Below are positions 42,475-53,296 of a stretch of 64,000 nt of DNA, one piece after another (the stretch's first letter is position 1; each line of letters begins with the position of its first letter). The position numbers and the translations under genes were made by a program. The notes under the pieces were generated by a model that was not told the origin of the DNA, ran no database searches, and saw only the letters and a program-made list of their open reading frames with translations. Origin of the DNA: Cyanodermella asteris (taxonomy: Eukaryota; Ascomycota; Lecanoromycetes; Ostropales; Stictidaceae). The stretch is from assembly GCA_900618795.1 (NCBI GenBank), contig UYJD01000004.1, positions 872,560 to 936,559 of the forward strand, in the 5' to 3' direction.

Positions 42475-43302
42475 TTACCACGGGAGCACACTCTGGTCAT
42501 AGACGACGAGTTGGTCGTCAGATGTCTTGGTGGCGGTATCAACCTGAATATGGTTAGAAACATGGACGACGAGTAGGATCCGAAGCAACATACCACTTGC
42601 AAAATCCCCCTAACCGAAGTTTCGACCGTGATGGCCTCCCTGCCACTACGGGTAGCAACCTCCGAACCCATATCCGTGGCCACCAAACTAACAAGACGTC
42701 AGAACCGTTTCAACACATTGGAAGTTTTGGACTCACCCAGGATGCAAGGTCACCACGACCACATCGTCCAACTCCTGATTAAGCCTCCTCAGGAAATAGT
42801 TAACACCAGCCTTGCTCGCGCCATAAGCCGGCGACGCAATCGTAAGCTGGTTCGCCAACGTCACACTCCCCAGCGCCGTGCTGGTAACCACGAACTTAGG
42901 CTGCTTGGACGCGCGAAGAAGCGGTAAAGTCGCCTGCAAAAGCCTAATCGGACCGAACGTATTGATCTTGAAAGTGTTCTCCAGGTCCTCGACGACGGCA
43001 TCGGCCAGACTCGTGTGGGAGTCGATCACGCCCGAGTTGGCCCAGACGACGTCGAGGTGGGAGATGCCGTGCTGCTCGCGCAGGATCTTGACTGCGGTGA
43101 GCGCGTCGGTGGGGGATGTGACCTCCAGGGGGACGACGATTAGCTTGCTCCCGGTAGCTGGGACGATGTTGGCGAGAGCCGAGTTGGGCTTGCCGTTACG
43201 GGTCGTGGCGATGACGGTTGTGGAGGGTCGTGAGAGGAGGGCTGTGACGAGGCCGAGGCCGATACCCTTGCTGGCGCCAGAGATGAGCCAAGTGGAAGAC
43301 AT
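42475..43302 (-). CDS. Short-chain dehydrogenase/reductase (SDR)
   Basis: Three exons read leftward: 43302-42737, 42687-42594 and 42543-42475. The introns are 49 bp (GTGAGT...TGTTAG) and 50 bp (GTATGT...ATTCAG), total 242 residues. The start MSSTWLISGASKGIGLG places the Rossmann TGxxxGIG-type motif (SGASKGIG) at residues 8-15. The second strand region is VIATTRNGKP. The catalytic Ser lies in VVTSTALGSV, and the Tyr-x3-Lys pair is in AYGASKAG. The spliced C-terminus reads HPGLVATDMGSEV and ends VYDQSVLPW, a typical ending for fungal classical SDRs. It is an NAD(P)H-dependent oxidoreductase; the arginine after the second strand favours NADPH. The substrate is unknown. An in-frame methionine 39 codons upstream is not needed. 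Confidence 0.92.
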
Positions 43303-44357
43303 TGTCTGTAGTGAGATAGGTGTGAAATTGATTCCGGTCAGGGATGAACTGCGTGAGATGCTTGTTTGAGTTGTGCTTTTCAATTTTTGATGCTCAGTCG
43401 AATACACGGGAGTCAGCAACCTATTTATCCTTCACTGCCATCCCCAATATCTGTCGACGACATCGTGTCTCCATCGTATCCATTACTAAGCGTCGAAACC
43501 GAGCGCCAGGCATGGATCTGGATACCTGTATTTCCAAGCAGCTCGCAACCCTCCAGACGAGGCTGTCAATCCGTATGTGTGTCTGAACTCCGAGGCGAAC
43601 ACACTCCGCGCTGTGGTCGATTGGTGCGCCGGCGGCAAGGTGAACCCCAGATCGCAGCTGAATAATCTCAACACAGTGTGAGAAAAATCGATTTGCGCCA
43701 TCTCTGATCTCGTTATTTACGATATTACGACATCCGCATTGCGTGCAGTGAGTTTCCAGGGATGACGCTGTCCTGCTGTGGAAGTAGCCGAGGGTGGCGG
43801 CGGCTGTTTACTCATACGTGCCGAGCGGGCTGGCTTTGGATGACTGAGCACCCCGATGCTTGATCGGCTGCGACGAAGGGGCCAAGTATATGGATGCGCT
43901 TATTTTCTTCGACCTGTTTGGTGTGTCGCGGTATATTTGGGTATGGTTGATACGGCAGTCGGGGGTTTTTGCGTGATATCCAAGGACACTCATCGGGTCT
44001 TGAAACGCTTGCCCAGGTAGCTGGTGGCTAAGAATATGGGGTTGGGATCAGATGTTATCTATATTACACGACCCAGATAATTTCACGTCCATGTCTCCGG
44101 CAAGAATTACTTATACCCACCGTGATGGCCGCGAATCCGCAGACACCATGTCATTGTTCTTGCATCTCTCTGCAACCCTTTCTGAAGACCGTCGTTCTCC
44201 TTTCAGCCCGCGTTCATCAACCGTCGGTGAATTCAGAGCGTCATTGACCGTGCTGCTGAAAAGCCGGCAGGGGGATATCCCTCTGCCCAGCTCCTGACTT
44301 GCAATTGGCCTATGTATTGCGGCAGTGTCTTGTGTGATCTATTCTTAGGCTAACTTT
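43303..44357. other. Intergenic region
   Basis: About 1.05 kb upstream of the SDR gene and left of the P450 relic. No gene recognised; it could contain further eroded sequence that I cannot identify. Confidence 0.4.
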
Positions 44358-45365
44358 GAATCGATCAAGCCTCCAAGAGGCTACCGAAAGATCCCTGGGC
44401 CGTGCTCTTGGTCTCTCCTGCGACATGGCAAGTTTCTCAGTGATAGACCACAGCGCGAGCTCAAGGCCTGGGCAAAAGAGTTTGGCGAACTGTTCCAGAT
44501 CAGACTTGGACTTCACAAATGGGTGTACATCAATAGTGTTGAAGCTGCCAGAGGAATCATGGACCGATAGTCCACCCATACTTCCAGCCGAATCCGGAGT
44601 CCGGTGTCAATTGACCTGATTGGGGGCGATATGAGATTCGTTCTAATGCCGGACAACCCTGAATGGAGTTTTTTTTTTTTTTTTTTGGAGAAAGACAAGC
44701 CACAAGATTGTAACTTCTATCGCATCGCTATCTTATCTCGAGAGCGAGGAGGTCGAGGAGAAATACCTTGTCTTCGACTGTCTTACCGACAACAAGGCCG
44801 GCCACGACTTTTACCAGCACAACCGAAAGGTTTGCTACCAGTGTGATCATGGCAACTACGTATGGTTGGAGGCTGCATACAACGGTGAGTATGCTTCTCT
44901 GTGAGCGTTACTTTTCAAACCAGCACCCAAACTAGCACTGCGAGGTAATCAACAAGATATACGCCATCCTGCATGAGCTGAGCGAAAGGTCAATCCCTGG
45001 AGTATGAATCGGCGACTCAGTCCCATTCCTTGCCGCGCTTTCCGTGTGGATGTAATGGTGGCGCAGAGCTGCGCTTGAGCACTACGAGTATCAGGAACAA
45101 GCCTGGATAAGCTACTGGTAACGTGTCAAGAAGCACGTGGAAGCCGGCAAATCACCCAAATGCTTCTCCAAGCAGCTTATCGAAGATGGCTTCGACCTGA
45201 CCAAAGTCGAGAAAGGCTTCCTGGCCGGCACTCTCGTTGAGGCTGGTACGGTGGGTATAAGCCTGGGACGCTCACTGTCCGGACTGAGTGTCAATTGAGG
45301 TTTGTGCCTATCTTTGACGGTGTTGAGGAGGTGGTTAGGAAAGACAGGGAGGCGGTGAAAGATCA
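44358..45365 (+). pseudogene. Decayed cytochrome P450 fragment
   Basis: Pieces in successive frames follow the order of a fungal microsomal P450. KPPRGYRKIPGP is the proline-rich hinge. DRPQRELKAWAKEFGELFQI (44430s-44490s) with LGLHKWVYINSVEAARGIMD is the N-terminal beta region, and DLIGGDMRFVLMPDNPEW is helix B'/C. EEVEEKYLVFDCLTD and FYQHNRKVCYQ follow. EHYEYQEQAWISYW, VEAGKSPKCFSKQLIEDGFD and VEKGFLAGTLVEAGT are helices G to I. Several in-frame stops and frame breaks occur (at least three or four), and 18 T residues interrupt it at 44669-44686. The sequence fades after helix I; I find no ExxR or heme-binding Cys loop, so the C-terminal half is missing. It is clearly non-functional, and no close intact copy lies in the window. 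Confidence 0.82.
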
Positions 45366-46000
45366 GATCTGAGCCTTGCTCGTATGGGGTCAGTAGCGGG
45401 ACCGAGGAAAATCTCATGGAGATTGCAACAAATTTGTCCATCTAGTCGCTGTGTCTGAAAAGACAGATACATATCGAATAATTTATACAGAGTGGAGTGC
45501 TGCCGGCCTGTCGTCGTTACCACGGAAAGAGCATGGCCAGAAATATGGCAATTTTTTATTTCAGAAATGGATGGATATGCGCTTCAATGTTAGTCTCGGT
45601 GAGCAATTTTGAGATCCATGCGTTTAGTCCTGCTTTAAACGCTTGCCACGATAGTCTGCTGTCATCACACCTGTGCGTCAATCGACTTGGCCAGCTGCGC
45701 GTGACTTGTGTAGAGCTGAAGAAACGTTCAGTGACTTGCTATTCGGTTTGAAGTCGAAGTGATGCTGTACATGGTTGAATGCCAAGATGTGGGCTAAAGT
45801 GTCGTCACGAAACGGACACGGCCGGCGCGTCTCCCGCTGACCGATGTGAGGCTCCACCCCGACTCTGACCCCGATTTCACTTGCAGCTCGCTCTACTCCA
45901 TGTTGCGGATACAAATCGCGACAGATCTCCATCATTTACCGACAATGAAAGCACTCACAGATCGTCTCTAAGCAGGGCTGCTTTTGGCTCCCGCCACCCC
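45366..46000. other. Intergenic region before ELG1
   Basis: About 630 bases. The lost C-terminal part of the P450 was looked for here and not found. The right part presumably holds the ELG1 promoter. Confidence 0.4.
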
Positions 46001-49000
46001 ATGGCGGCACTTGTTGGCAACACTAGAGCTATGGCTCAGCAGCCATTGCACTCATTCTTCACCCGTCAGCCCCGCCAGCAATTTGCACCCTCCGAAGAGC
46101 CACTCGGCGAGTCAGCAGAACGAGTGACGAAACCGACAGGCCGAAGGAAAACGGCGACGCAAGGTAGTTCTGAGCATAGACTGGAGCACGATGAGGAGGA
46201 CCAGGAGGAGCCGCAACGGAAGAGACGGCGGACTGCCTCTGTCGGAGAAGATGCTGTGATACAAATGAATCATCGAAGACAAGGGCGCTTGACTCCGGAC
46301 CAACCCAGCATCAGTGTCGTGGTGCCCCGAAGAATTCCCATTTCCCGGGCGAGGACCCCAATCGAGGACGATGCGCGGGAGTCGGACGCAAGCGTGGGAC
46401 GCTCCACGAAGTCAAAGAGACCAGCAAGAGCGCCTTCGAAGGATCGAGTGTTGAAGCTTCGAGCTGACGGCAGGTTGAAATCGCCTGTCGATGGTGAAAC
46501 TCCTGAGGGTGAACTCAAACCCAAGAAACGTAAATCAGGCGGGAAGCGGGCGAAGCACACGAGTCTTAGATATGGTCGGACACCACACGACAGAGTAGCA
46601 CTAGGTCGGAGGATCGACCAGATCATGGCGGGCAAGAGTCGTATTGCAACTAAGCATGTTGAGAAACGACCGGAGGAGCCGTGCGATGGTCAATCAGAGA
46701 CGGCCACCAAAACTACGGGCAAGCAAAGCAACAAGCCGACCATGGACTCGGGAAACCCACATCCTTTCTTCATGAGCAAGGCACAGAAGGCAGCGGCTAT
46801 AGCGGATGCCAACGCGACTCGGTCGGAGACCGTCTCATCTACATCAGGCGCTGCAGTGAAGCTGGTCGCAACAACTATGGCAAAGAGAGCGACCGATTCC
46901 GCGTTTCCACCTTCTTTTGGGTCCTCTTTCAAGAAAGCTGCGAAGCAGTCTGGATGTGTTGAAGCTATTTGGCCACCATACGAGATGCAACATATTCGAG
47001 GGCTTAGTGAAGCAACGAGGTCTCGAGTCTTTCAGTCGACAATACGCAAAAAACAGCGGAAAGCAAAGGGCCGTAAGGCTATAGTGAACGCTGATGATGA
47101 AATTTATAGAGCGCAGGAATGGCTGGTCAGGGCTATGAGCGATCCACGGATAAAGCATGGCGGCTCCTTGAGACCAGAAAAGAAAGCCACAAAACCTGTT
47201 AAACATTTGATAACAGGGGAAGATCTGCAGAGCAGACTCGCCAATGTCCTCGGAGAATCCAGTCAGCTAAGGCCTAGCAGCGCACCATCCATACCTGCAG
47301 GGCTTATATCTTCATCTACAAGTCGGCGCCTACCTCTTGAGCTACATCCCGCCGCACAAAACCTGTTCTCCCAAGTAAAAACATCGCTCTGTGCATTTGA
47401 TCGCTTTGAGTGCGATACCCAAGATTGGTGCCACAAATATGCTCCGAAATGTGTCGAGCATGTTCTTCAGGATCAAGGTACCCTTTCTCTCTTGCGAGAC
47501 TGGATACGAAATCGCAACGTGGACCGGGTAGACACAGGGGCTGCCATTGGCCAAGGCAAGGTAAGTGCGTCAAAGCAACTGGCAGCAAAGCGGCGCAAAC
47601 GGAAGGCCAAAGACGAACTGGATGACTTCATCGTGTCAAGCGATGGTGAATCGGATCCAGCCTGTGAAGTGAGTGAACCTGACGAGGAAGCGCCGCTCGC
47701 GTTACCTGGTGGGAACTCTTCATCGCGGACTGCGCCCTTGAAAAGGCTCAAGCTAGGTAACCTGCACTCAACTCGTGCGGTGCTGCTATCCGGCCCACAT
47801 GGCTGTGGGAAAACAGCATCTGTCTATGCTATAGCAGCCGAGCTAGGTTTTGAAATTTTCGAGATCAACTCAGGCACACGTCGAAATGGCCGAGATATCA
47901 TGGAGAAGGTTGGTGATATGACTCGAAATCACCTCGTCGACAACAGCAGCATTGCCAATGCCAAGGTCGAGAGTACACAGGAGAACACTCTGAGTTCAGA
48001 AGACACGGCCATCATAGAAGACGTTATCGACCCAAAGCAGCAAAGCGTCGCATCCTTCTTCAAAGCGAAGCCAAAAGCGCAACCTACAGAGAAGAAGGCC
48101 AAGACCAGCAAAATGTCTGCTAAGCCAAAGCAGGACACCAAGTTCCAGCCAACGTTGAAGCCTCGCAAACAGCAGAAACAGTCACTGATCCTGTTGGAAG
48201 AAGTTGATGTGCTTTTTGAAGAGGACAAGCCGTTTTGGACCACCGTGTTCACGCTCGTGGTGCAGTCAAGGCGACCAATTATTATGACCTGCACGGATGA
48301 GGATCGGCTTCCGCTGGGAGACTTTGTCGATACGGCTTGCCTTCACTTTGCTGCACAGTCCCGGGAACAAATAATCGACTATTCGTTGTGTCTAGCAGCA
48401 AACGAGGGCCACTTGCTATCTCGCGATGCCGTTGGTCGAGCTACTGCGATCAGGACAGGCGACATGCGTGGCACACTGATGGATCTTCAATTCTGGTGTC
48501 AGATGGCAATAGGAGACGACCGGGCTGGTGTCGGCTGGTTCATGGACGCCAGCAAGGCGATACTTAATCGTACAGACCCGGAGCCTCGACTTCGAACGGT
48601 GAGCGAGAACTCATATCCACTCAACTCCAGCCTCTTCGCCAATTTCACTGCTGGCACAGGAACTTTGGATCAAGATGTCTCACTTCTGTCGGAGGCACAA
48701 GACTTCCATGGGTACGATTGCGCTGAAGAAGGAGGCCTCCTCATGCAAGCGAGTCGTGAAGATTTTGGCAGCCCCCGAGAAGAGCTAACGCTTCGCGAAC
48801 TTTGGTCCGATGCTTTGAGCTTGGCAGACATTCTACCGTCCGCCACCCGGCATTTCGAGCGAGCCGACTGCAGCCAACCCGAGCTCGACGAAAAAGCCCG
48901 CAGCGAGTATCCCAGCGGTTTCCCCCTTCTGCAAATCGACCCGATACTCGACCCTTCAGGCGTCTCCTCAGATATCGGCTACACCCTACAAGCCGCTAGC

Positions 49001-49576
49001 CGCCAAATGATAACACGCTCCGCAAAGCCTCTCACCAGGACCGATATGTTAATCGAAGTCCTGACGCCCAGAATCTCTCTCCACGATCACGCCCAACACA
49101 TCAGAGGCCTGATGGAGTCATCTCTGGAACCACTCTCCGATCCACCGTCCAGCACGCCGTGGTCCCAACAACACCCGCCAGGTCTAGGCGTCCTGAACGC
49201 CCCGTTCCGGACGATCGCCACCGATGTCGGTCCCATGCTTCGCTCCATTGCGCGCTCGGATTTGCGTCTCGAAGAAGAGAGGAACCGGCTGAGTAGTCTG
49301 TTGGACGAGTCTGGGCGGCGAGGGAAGCGGCAGCGGACGACCAGGGCGGCGAGGGCGGCGCTGGAGGGCGGGAGCAAGGCGAGTACGAGGAGGGATAGGT
49401 ATTTGCCCAAGATGGTGGATTATAAAGCCGTTTTACGGACGGGCGGACGCGACTGGGCGGATTTGACCGAGGAGTTTGACACTGGTGGTCAGGCTCACAC
49501 TGGAAGCGCTACGCCTTCGGTTGAGGGGTGTGATAGACGGGACACGGACGAATCTGCTGATGAGCTGGGGGCTTAG
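46001..49576 (+). CDS. ELG1: ELG1/ATAD5-like subunit of the alternative RFC clamp unloader
   Basis: 1,191 residues from the MAALVGNTRA methionine. A start ten codons later (46031) or 40 codons earlier (45881) is also possible. QQPLHSFF at about residues 13-20 is a perfect QxxLxxFF PCNA-binding PIP box. A long basic, disordered region follows. The AAA+ core starts with the Walker A motif GPHGCGKT (about 598-605). FEIFEINSGTRRNGRDI and the Walker B-like LILLEEVDVLFEEDK (about 729-743) come next, then the sensor-region segment IIMTCTDEDRLP. This LEEVD form is typical of Elg1 rather than Rfc1 or Ctf18. The product replaces Rfc1 in an RFC-like complex that unloads PCNA after replication. The gene is intronless and converges on cullin-4. 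Confidence 0.93.
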   Translation: MAALVGNTRAMAQQPLHSFFTRQPRQQFAPSEEPLGESAERVTKPTGRRKTATQGSSEHRLEHDEEDQEEPQRKRRRTASVGEDAVIQMNHRRQGRLTPDQPSISVVVPRRIPISRARTPIEDDARESDASVGRSTKSKRPARAPSKDRVLKLRADGRLKSPVDGETPEGELKPKKRKSGGKRAKHTSLRYGRTPHDRVALGRRIDQIMAGKSRIATKHVEKRPEEPCDGQSETATKTTGKQSNKPTMDSGNPHPFFMSKAQKAAAIADANATRSETVSSTSGAAVKLVATTMAKRATDSAFPPSFGSSFKKAAKQSGCVEAIWPPYEMQHIRGLSEATRSRVFQSTIRKKQRKAKGRKAIVNADDEIYRAQEWLVRAMSDPRIKHGGSLRPEKKATKPVKHLITGEDLQSRLANVLGESSQLRPSSAPSIPAGLISSSTSRRLPLELHPAAQNLFSQVKTSLCAFDRFECDTQDWCHKYAPKCVEHVLQDQGTLSLLRDWIRNRNVDRVDTGAAIGQGKVSASKQLAAKRRKRKAKDELDDFIVSSDGESDPACEVSEPDEEAPLALPGGNSSSRTAPLKRLKLGNLHSTRAVLLSGPHGCGKTASVYAIAAELGFEIFEINSGTRRNGRDIMEKVGDMTRNHLVDNSSIANAKVESTQENTLSSEDTAIIEDVIDPKQQSVASFFKAKPKAQPTEKKAKTSKMSAKPKQDTKFQPTLKPRKQQKQSLILLEEVDVLFEEDKPFWTTVFTLVVQSRRPIIMTCTDEDRLPLGDFVDTACLHFAAQSREQIIDYSLCLAANEGHLLSRDAVGRATAIRTGDMRGTLMDLQFWCQMAIGDDRAGVGWFMDASKAILNRTDPEPRLRTVSENSYPLNSSLFANFTAGTGTLDQDVSLLSEAQDFHGYDCAEEGGLLMQASREDFGSPREELTLRELWSDALSLADILPSATRHFERADCSQPELDEKARSEYPSGFPLLQIDPILDPSGVSSDIGYTLQAASRQMITRSAKPLTRTDMLIEVLTPRISLHDHAQHIRGLMESSLEPLSDPPSSTPWSQQHPPGLGVLNAPFRTIATDVGPMLRSIARSDLRLEEERNRLSSLLDESGRRGKRQRTTRAARAALEGGSKASTRRDRYLPKMVDYKAVLRTGGRDWADLTEEFDTGGQAHTGSATPSVEGCDRRDTDESADELGA

Positions 49577-49724
49577 AAACTAGACAATCACAGTGCTATA
49601 CAATGGCTGAAGGTAACAGGAGTGTCCAACATGTTCCAAAGAATGCTTCGTTCGCGTAAACTCTCTAAGTGTGATCTTTGCCACCCAACGCATCGTCCTG
49701 CAGCAAATATTCCTCCGCTGCAGC

Positions 49725-52377
49725 CTAAGCAACATATTCGTACATGTTGCCATCAATCCGCTCCATATAGTCCTTATCTATAAGCCTGCAATAAAGTCAG
49801 CATCATCTCCCAAAATGATAACGAAGCATGAACATACTTGTCAATCTGCTTCTTGATATTATCCGGCTCAACCGCACCCCGCTTCTTCAAAGCATCGATA
49901 ACCTTGGCAATCAGATTATTGTGTTGAATCTTCTGCTCCGACTTCATGATCCGCACAATCGCCGCCTGAGTCTCGAACCCGCGGTCGGCCGCAACGCGTT
50001 CGTGCGTGGCCTTGTTCTCCTCTTTGGTCTCCTTGAGCTGGATCTGGTTGATGCGGAAACGGACCTTATCCGTTTTAAAATCCTTGTTGACCACGAACGT
50101 GTCGGTGGGCTTCACGTCCGGGCCCTTGGTCGATTTGCGGAGGACCTTGTAGCGGGCGCAGGCCAGCGATTGGAGCGTACGCACCAGGTTCGCGTCGTTG
50201 AGCTTCGTCGCTTCGAGGAGTTCTGGGTAGGTCGCGGGCTCGTCGGGTTGCTTGCTGTTGAAGTGCAAAAGGACGACGGCTTGGAAGGCGCTGACCACAA
50301 CTACGTAGGGCTTGTCGTAGCGGGCGGTGAGCTGACAGTAAGCCCGGTCGTGTTTCCAGGTGAGCTTGCGGCCGGTATGATGGGACTGGTAGTGGGCCTC
50401 GAATTTTGTGGTTGCCTCTTGGATGCTTTGTGGGATCTCGATCGGGACGTCCGGGTACGAGGGCCAGGCAGAGGATTCGAGGACGCTGACTTCCAGGTCG
50501 GGCCCCCCCTTCTCGTTCCTGTCCTGCCGTCGCATCTTGAAGGCTGCGTTCTCGTCCCTGCTCAAATCGATGTCCTTAAACATTTGCTCGAGGTTGCTCG
50601 TAAAATTTGCACCACACTCGTTCTTCAGTCTTTCGAGCATGCTCTTCTCGGCGCGATCGTTCGCGCTTTGTTTCAGCAAAAGGCGCTTGGCCAAGTCTTT
50701 CTTGTAGAACGCCTCAAATACGGCTTTGCCATTCAAGAAGCGGAAAAGCTCAAGAACTTGGTCAAGTTGCTGATTCATTTTCTCGTCTCCATCCATTTCT
50801 TCGTCCCCATCTTCATCGTCTTGTATCGCTTTGAGTCCTCCCCGAAGCAGCATGTCAACGTATTTGGCGATCATCTCACCGGCCTTCTCATTGTCCGTGC
50901 CCCATGTCATTTGTGTCTTGTCAGTCTTGTTGATGAACCTCCTGAAAGCCTCCCGCAGTCCAATGCCGAGATCCATTAGCCGATCGAAACATTCATTCCA
51001 AATCTTGTCGATCTTGCGTTTGAAGGCAAGTAGTCGGGGGACCATTTCTTGTTCACGCTTCTCGTCTAATATAATACTCGTCCCTTGCGATTCGACAAAA
51101 GCTTCGAAAGCAGGAAGGAGCCGGGCGCCGTGATCTTTCAGCTGGAGTAATCTGAACAATTGCGACAAGTCATCATAGGTGTCGCCTTTCATGAGTTCCC
51201 CTACAGCTTCGGGGTCAATCAAATACGATAGCTGATTGTCCACCAAGAACGTTAGAAGCTGCTCATATATGTTTCGCTGGGTCGAACCATCAAGGCCGTA
51301 GTCATTACAGCGTTTCTTTTCCCTCTCCATCAAAATCCAGCATGCCGCAACGTAGCCCGATAGGCTGAGTTGCTTCGTGTTTGCTGGAGCCCATACACGA
51401 AAATACTCTTGCGACTCTGCCAACAATTTCGGTTCAAAGTATTTGGTGTAAACAAGCAGATCGTGAAGCATGTCGACCGCCGATTTGAACAACTGATGCT
51501 GAAATCCACTTGCATCATCTCGGTCTTGACGAATCAAGTCACAGATGCCGGACAGGACGGGCTCCTTCAGACTAGTGTCGTGGAATATGTGTTTTTGAAA
51601 TAAACGATATGAGAGCTCGTCGATCGTTGGCACCGCTTTCGAACCGACCAAATACGACTGGTTCAAATACAGAAACACGGACTTGATCATAGCCATTTGT
51701 TCCTTCCATGTTGTCCATGCTTTGACCGTCGCTAGCAGTGTTTGGATTGCATCGCCTCCTCTCGCCGTCTGGTAGATTTGCGCGAGGACCGGCCCGCGAA
51801 CGTGCTCGCGACACTTGTCATGTAGCTTTTCGAAAAGCTCAGGTGCCCTTCCTTGCCGACAGACATATTCTACGCTCTTGTACAGTTCCTCCAATGACGT
51901 TGGTCGCTTGTTTTGCACCAGTATAGTTTCGAAAGCCCCTTCAAGTTGTTTCCACACCTTGTCGAAGTAAGCTTGTGGCTCGATCGGAGCCGTAGTCCGC
52001 AGATTCTTCACGACAAATTTCTTTGGCTTGCCCAGTGAATTGATGCTTGCCGGTCGTATGACTCCGGTACTCTTGAGTGGCGTTCGATATGAGGGCGCTG
52101 GCGGGGATGACCCGGCGGTCAAGTCGATAACCTGCCCATGCTTGCTCGGTGAGAATGTATACATGGCAGCCGGGCGAACCGCCGCTTTACTCTTGGAAGG
52201 CGGCGTTTGGGGCAGGTCGTTGTCCAGTCTCTGTCGTTTATATGGAGATGCACCGGGCTTGCTGTTGCCGTTGGTGGAACCGGGACCGCCAGCGGTGAAT
52301 TCGGTCGAACTGAGGGTTCGGCCACGCACCTGCGATGCTCCCGTGGGTGTGCGCGGCTCGGGGGACGGGGCAGGCAT
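49725..52377 (-). CDS. CUL4: Cullin-4-like ubiquitin ligase scaffold
   Basis: Two exons read leftward, 52377-49838 and 49785-49725. The 52-bp intron is GTATGT...TTGCAG, giving 866 residues. Splicing replaces a non-family tail by IDKLIDKDYMERIDGNMYEYVA (in two blocks), the canonical cullin C-terminus. A Ser/Pro-rich extension of about 120 residues precedes KKFVVKNLR, characteristic of CUL4. Cullin repeats follow, then the cullin-homology core (FRFLNGKAVFEAFYKKDLAKRLLL in two blocks, YQSHHTGRKLTWKH). The winged-helix neddylation site is ETQAAIVRIMKSEQKIQHN, with Lys in IVRIMK as the NEDD8 acceptor. It is the scaffold of a CRL4-type ligase working with DDB1 and Rbx1 in DNA repair and chromatin regulation. 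The small 61-nt last exon is easily missed in annotation. Confidence 0.95.
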
Positions 52378-53296
52378 CTGCTATTTGAAGAAGTTGAAGT
52401 CGTCAGCCGGCGGGCGAGTGGTATGGGGTTGAAGCTCAAGCTCAAGCTCGGGATAAGATGGGGGGCGCTGGTCAGAGCTTCTGGCGGAGTTCCGCCGCTG
52501 GTCGCTGACGTAGAAGCCGCTCCGGGGGCAAGGCGACCAGGTACTTTGACTTCTACTTACAGCATTACTTCTGTGCCTATCTCAGTCACAGCCAGAAGTA
52601 TTCTCATCCGTGCATGCTGCTGGGATGCCGCATTTCACCTTTCTGGAGCTCTCTAGAATACCGCGACGAACTCGTGACAGCTAATGAAAGGATGTCGATG
52701 CTTGCTGCCGTCGTTACATGTTCTCATAGCATGATCGGCGCCGTTTCATTGATACAAAAGTAGGTTACGGATATCTCCTAGAGGATCATACTAATTAGAG
52801 CGACCAGTGATTACGGTTTCAGGAAGTGAGACTGTTCCAGCCTTAGAAAATGATCGGTAAAGGGGCCTATAGATACCAGCGTGAAACTATAGAGTTTTAC
52901 CCATCGAGCGTTGATGCAGTCAGTAGATACAGTTTTCAACAATAAAATAACGTCCATGAGCACGCGAAAATTGTTCTTTGTGACTTTGTCAGACCAATGA
53001 GAGCAAAATCGGCCTTCACACTCGCGACATTCACAATTTAACAATTAGTTGCAACATTCAATCTGGTGGTATTCATTCGAGGCCGACAATGTCAGTGTTT
53101 CCACAAATTCGAAACGTGATATCAAGCGCCGTCAGCGCGATAGTGGAACACTCCTCGCGCCCACATTTCGGTTGCCGTGCCGACCGAACCAAACCCAACA
53201 ATCGAACCTCACACCCACGATCTCTCAAACCAGCATAACTGCACGAAGACTTCGCTTACCTGCACGTGCAACTCTCCACACGTTCATCCATCGACC
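52378..53296. other. Divergent intergenic region CUL4 / haspin
   Basis: About 920 bases with no gene. The middle (52680-53050) is visibly AT-richer than the flanks. Confidence 0.5.

Noticed and set aside
45366-45880. Search for the missing P450 heme-binding loop
   Set aside because: No FxxGxRxCxG-like or ExxR segment seen in any frame.
49828-50979. 383-codon plus-strand frame
   Set aside because: It is the mirror of the cullin-4 coding sequence, whose domain evidence is decisive.
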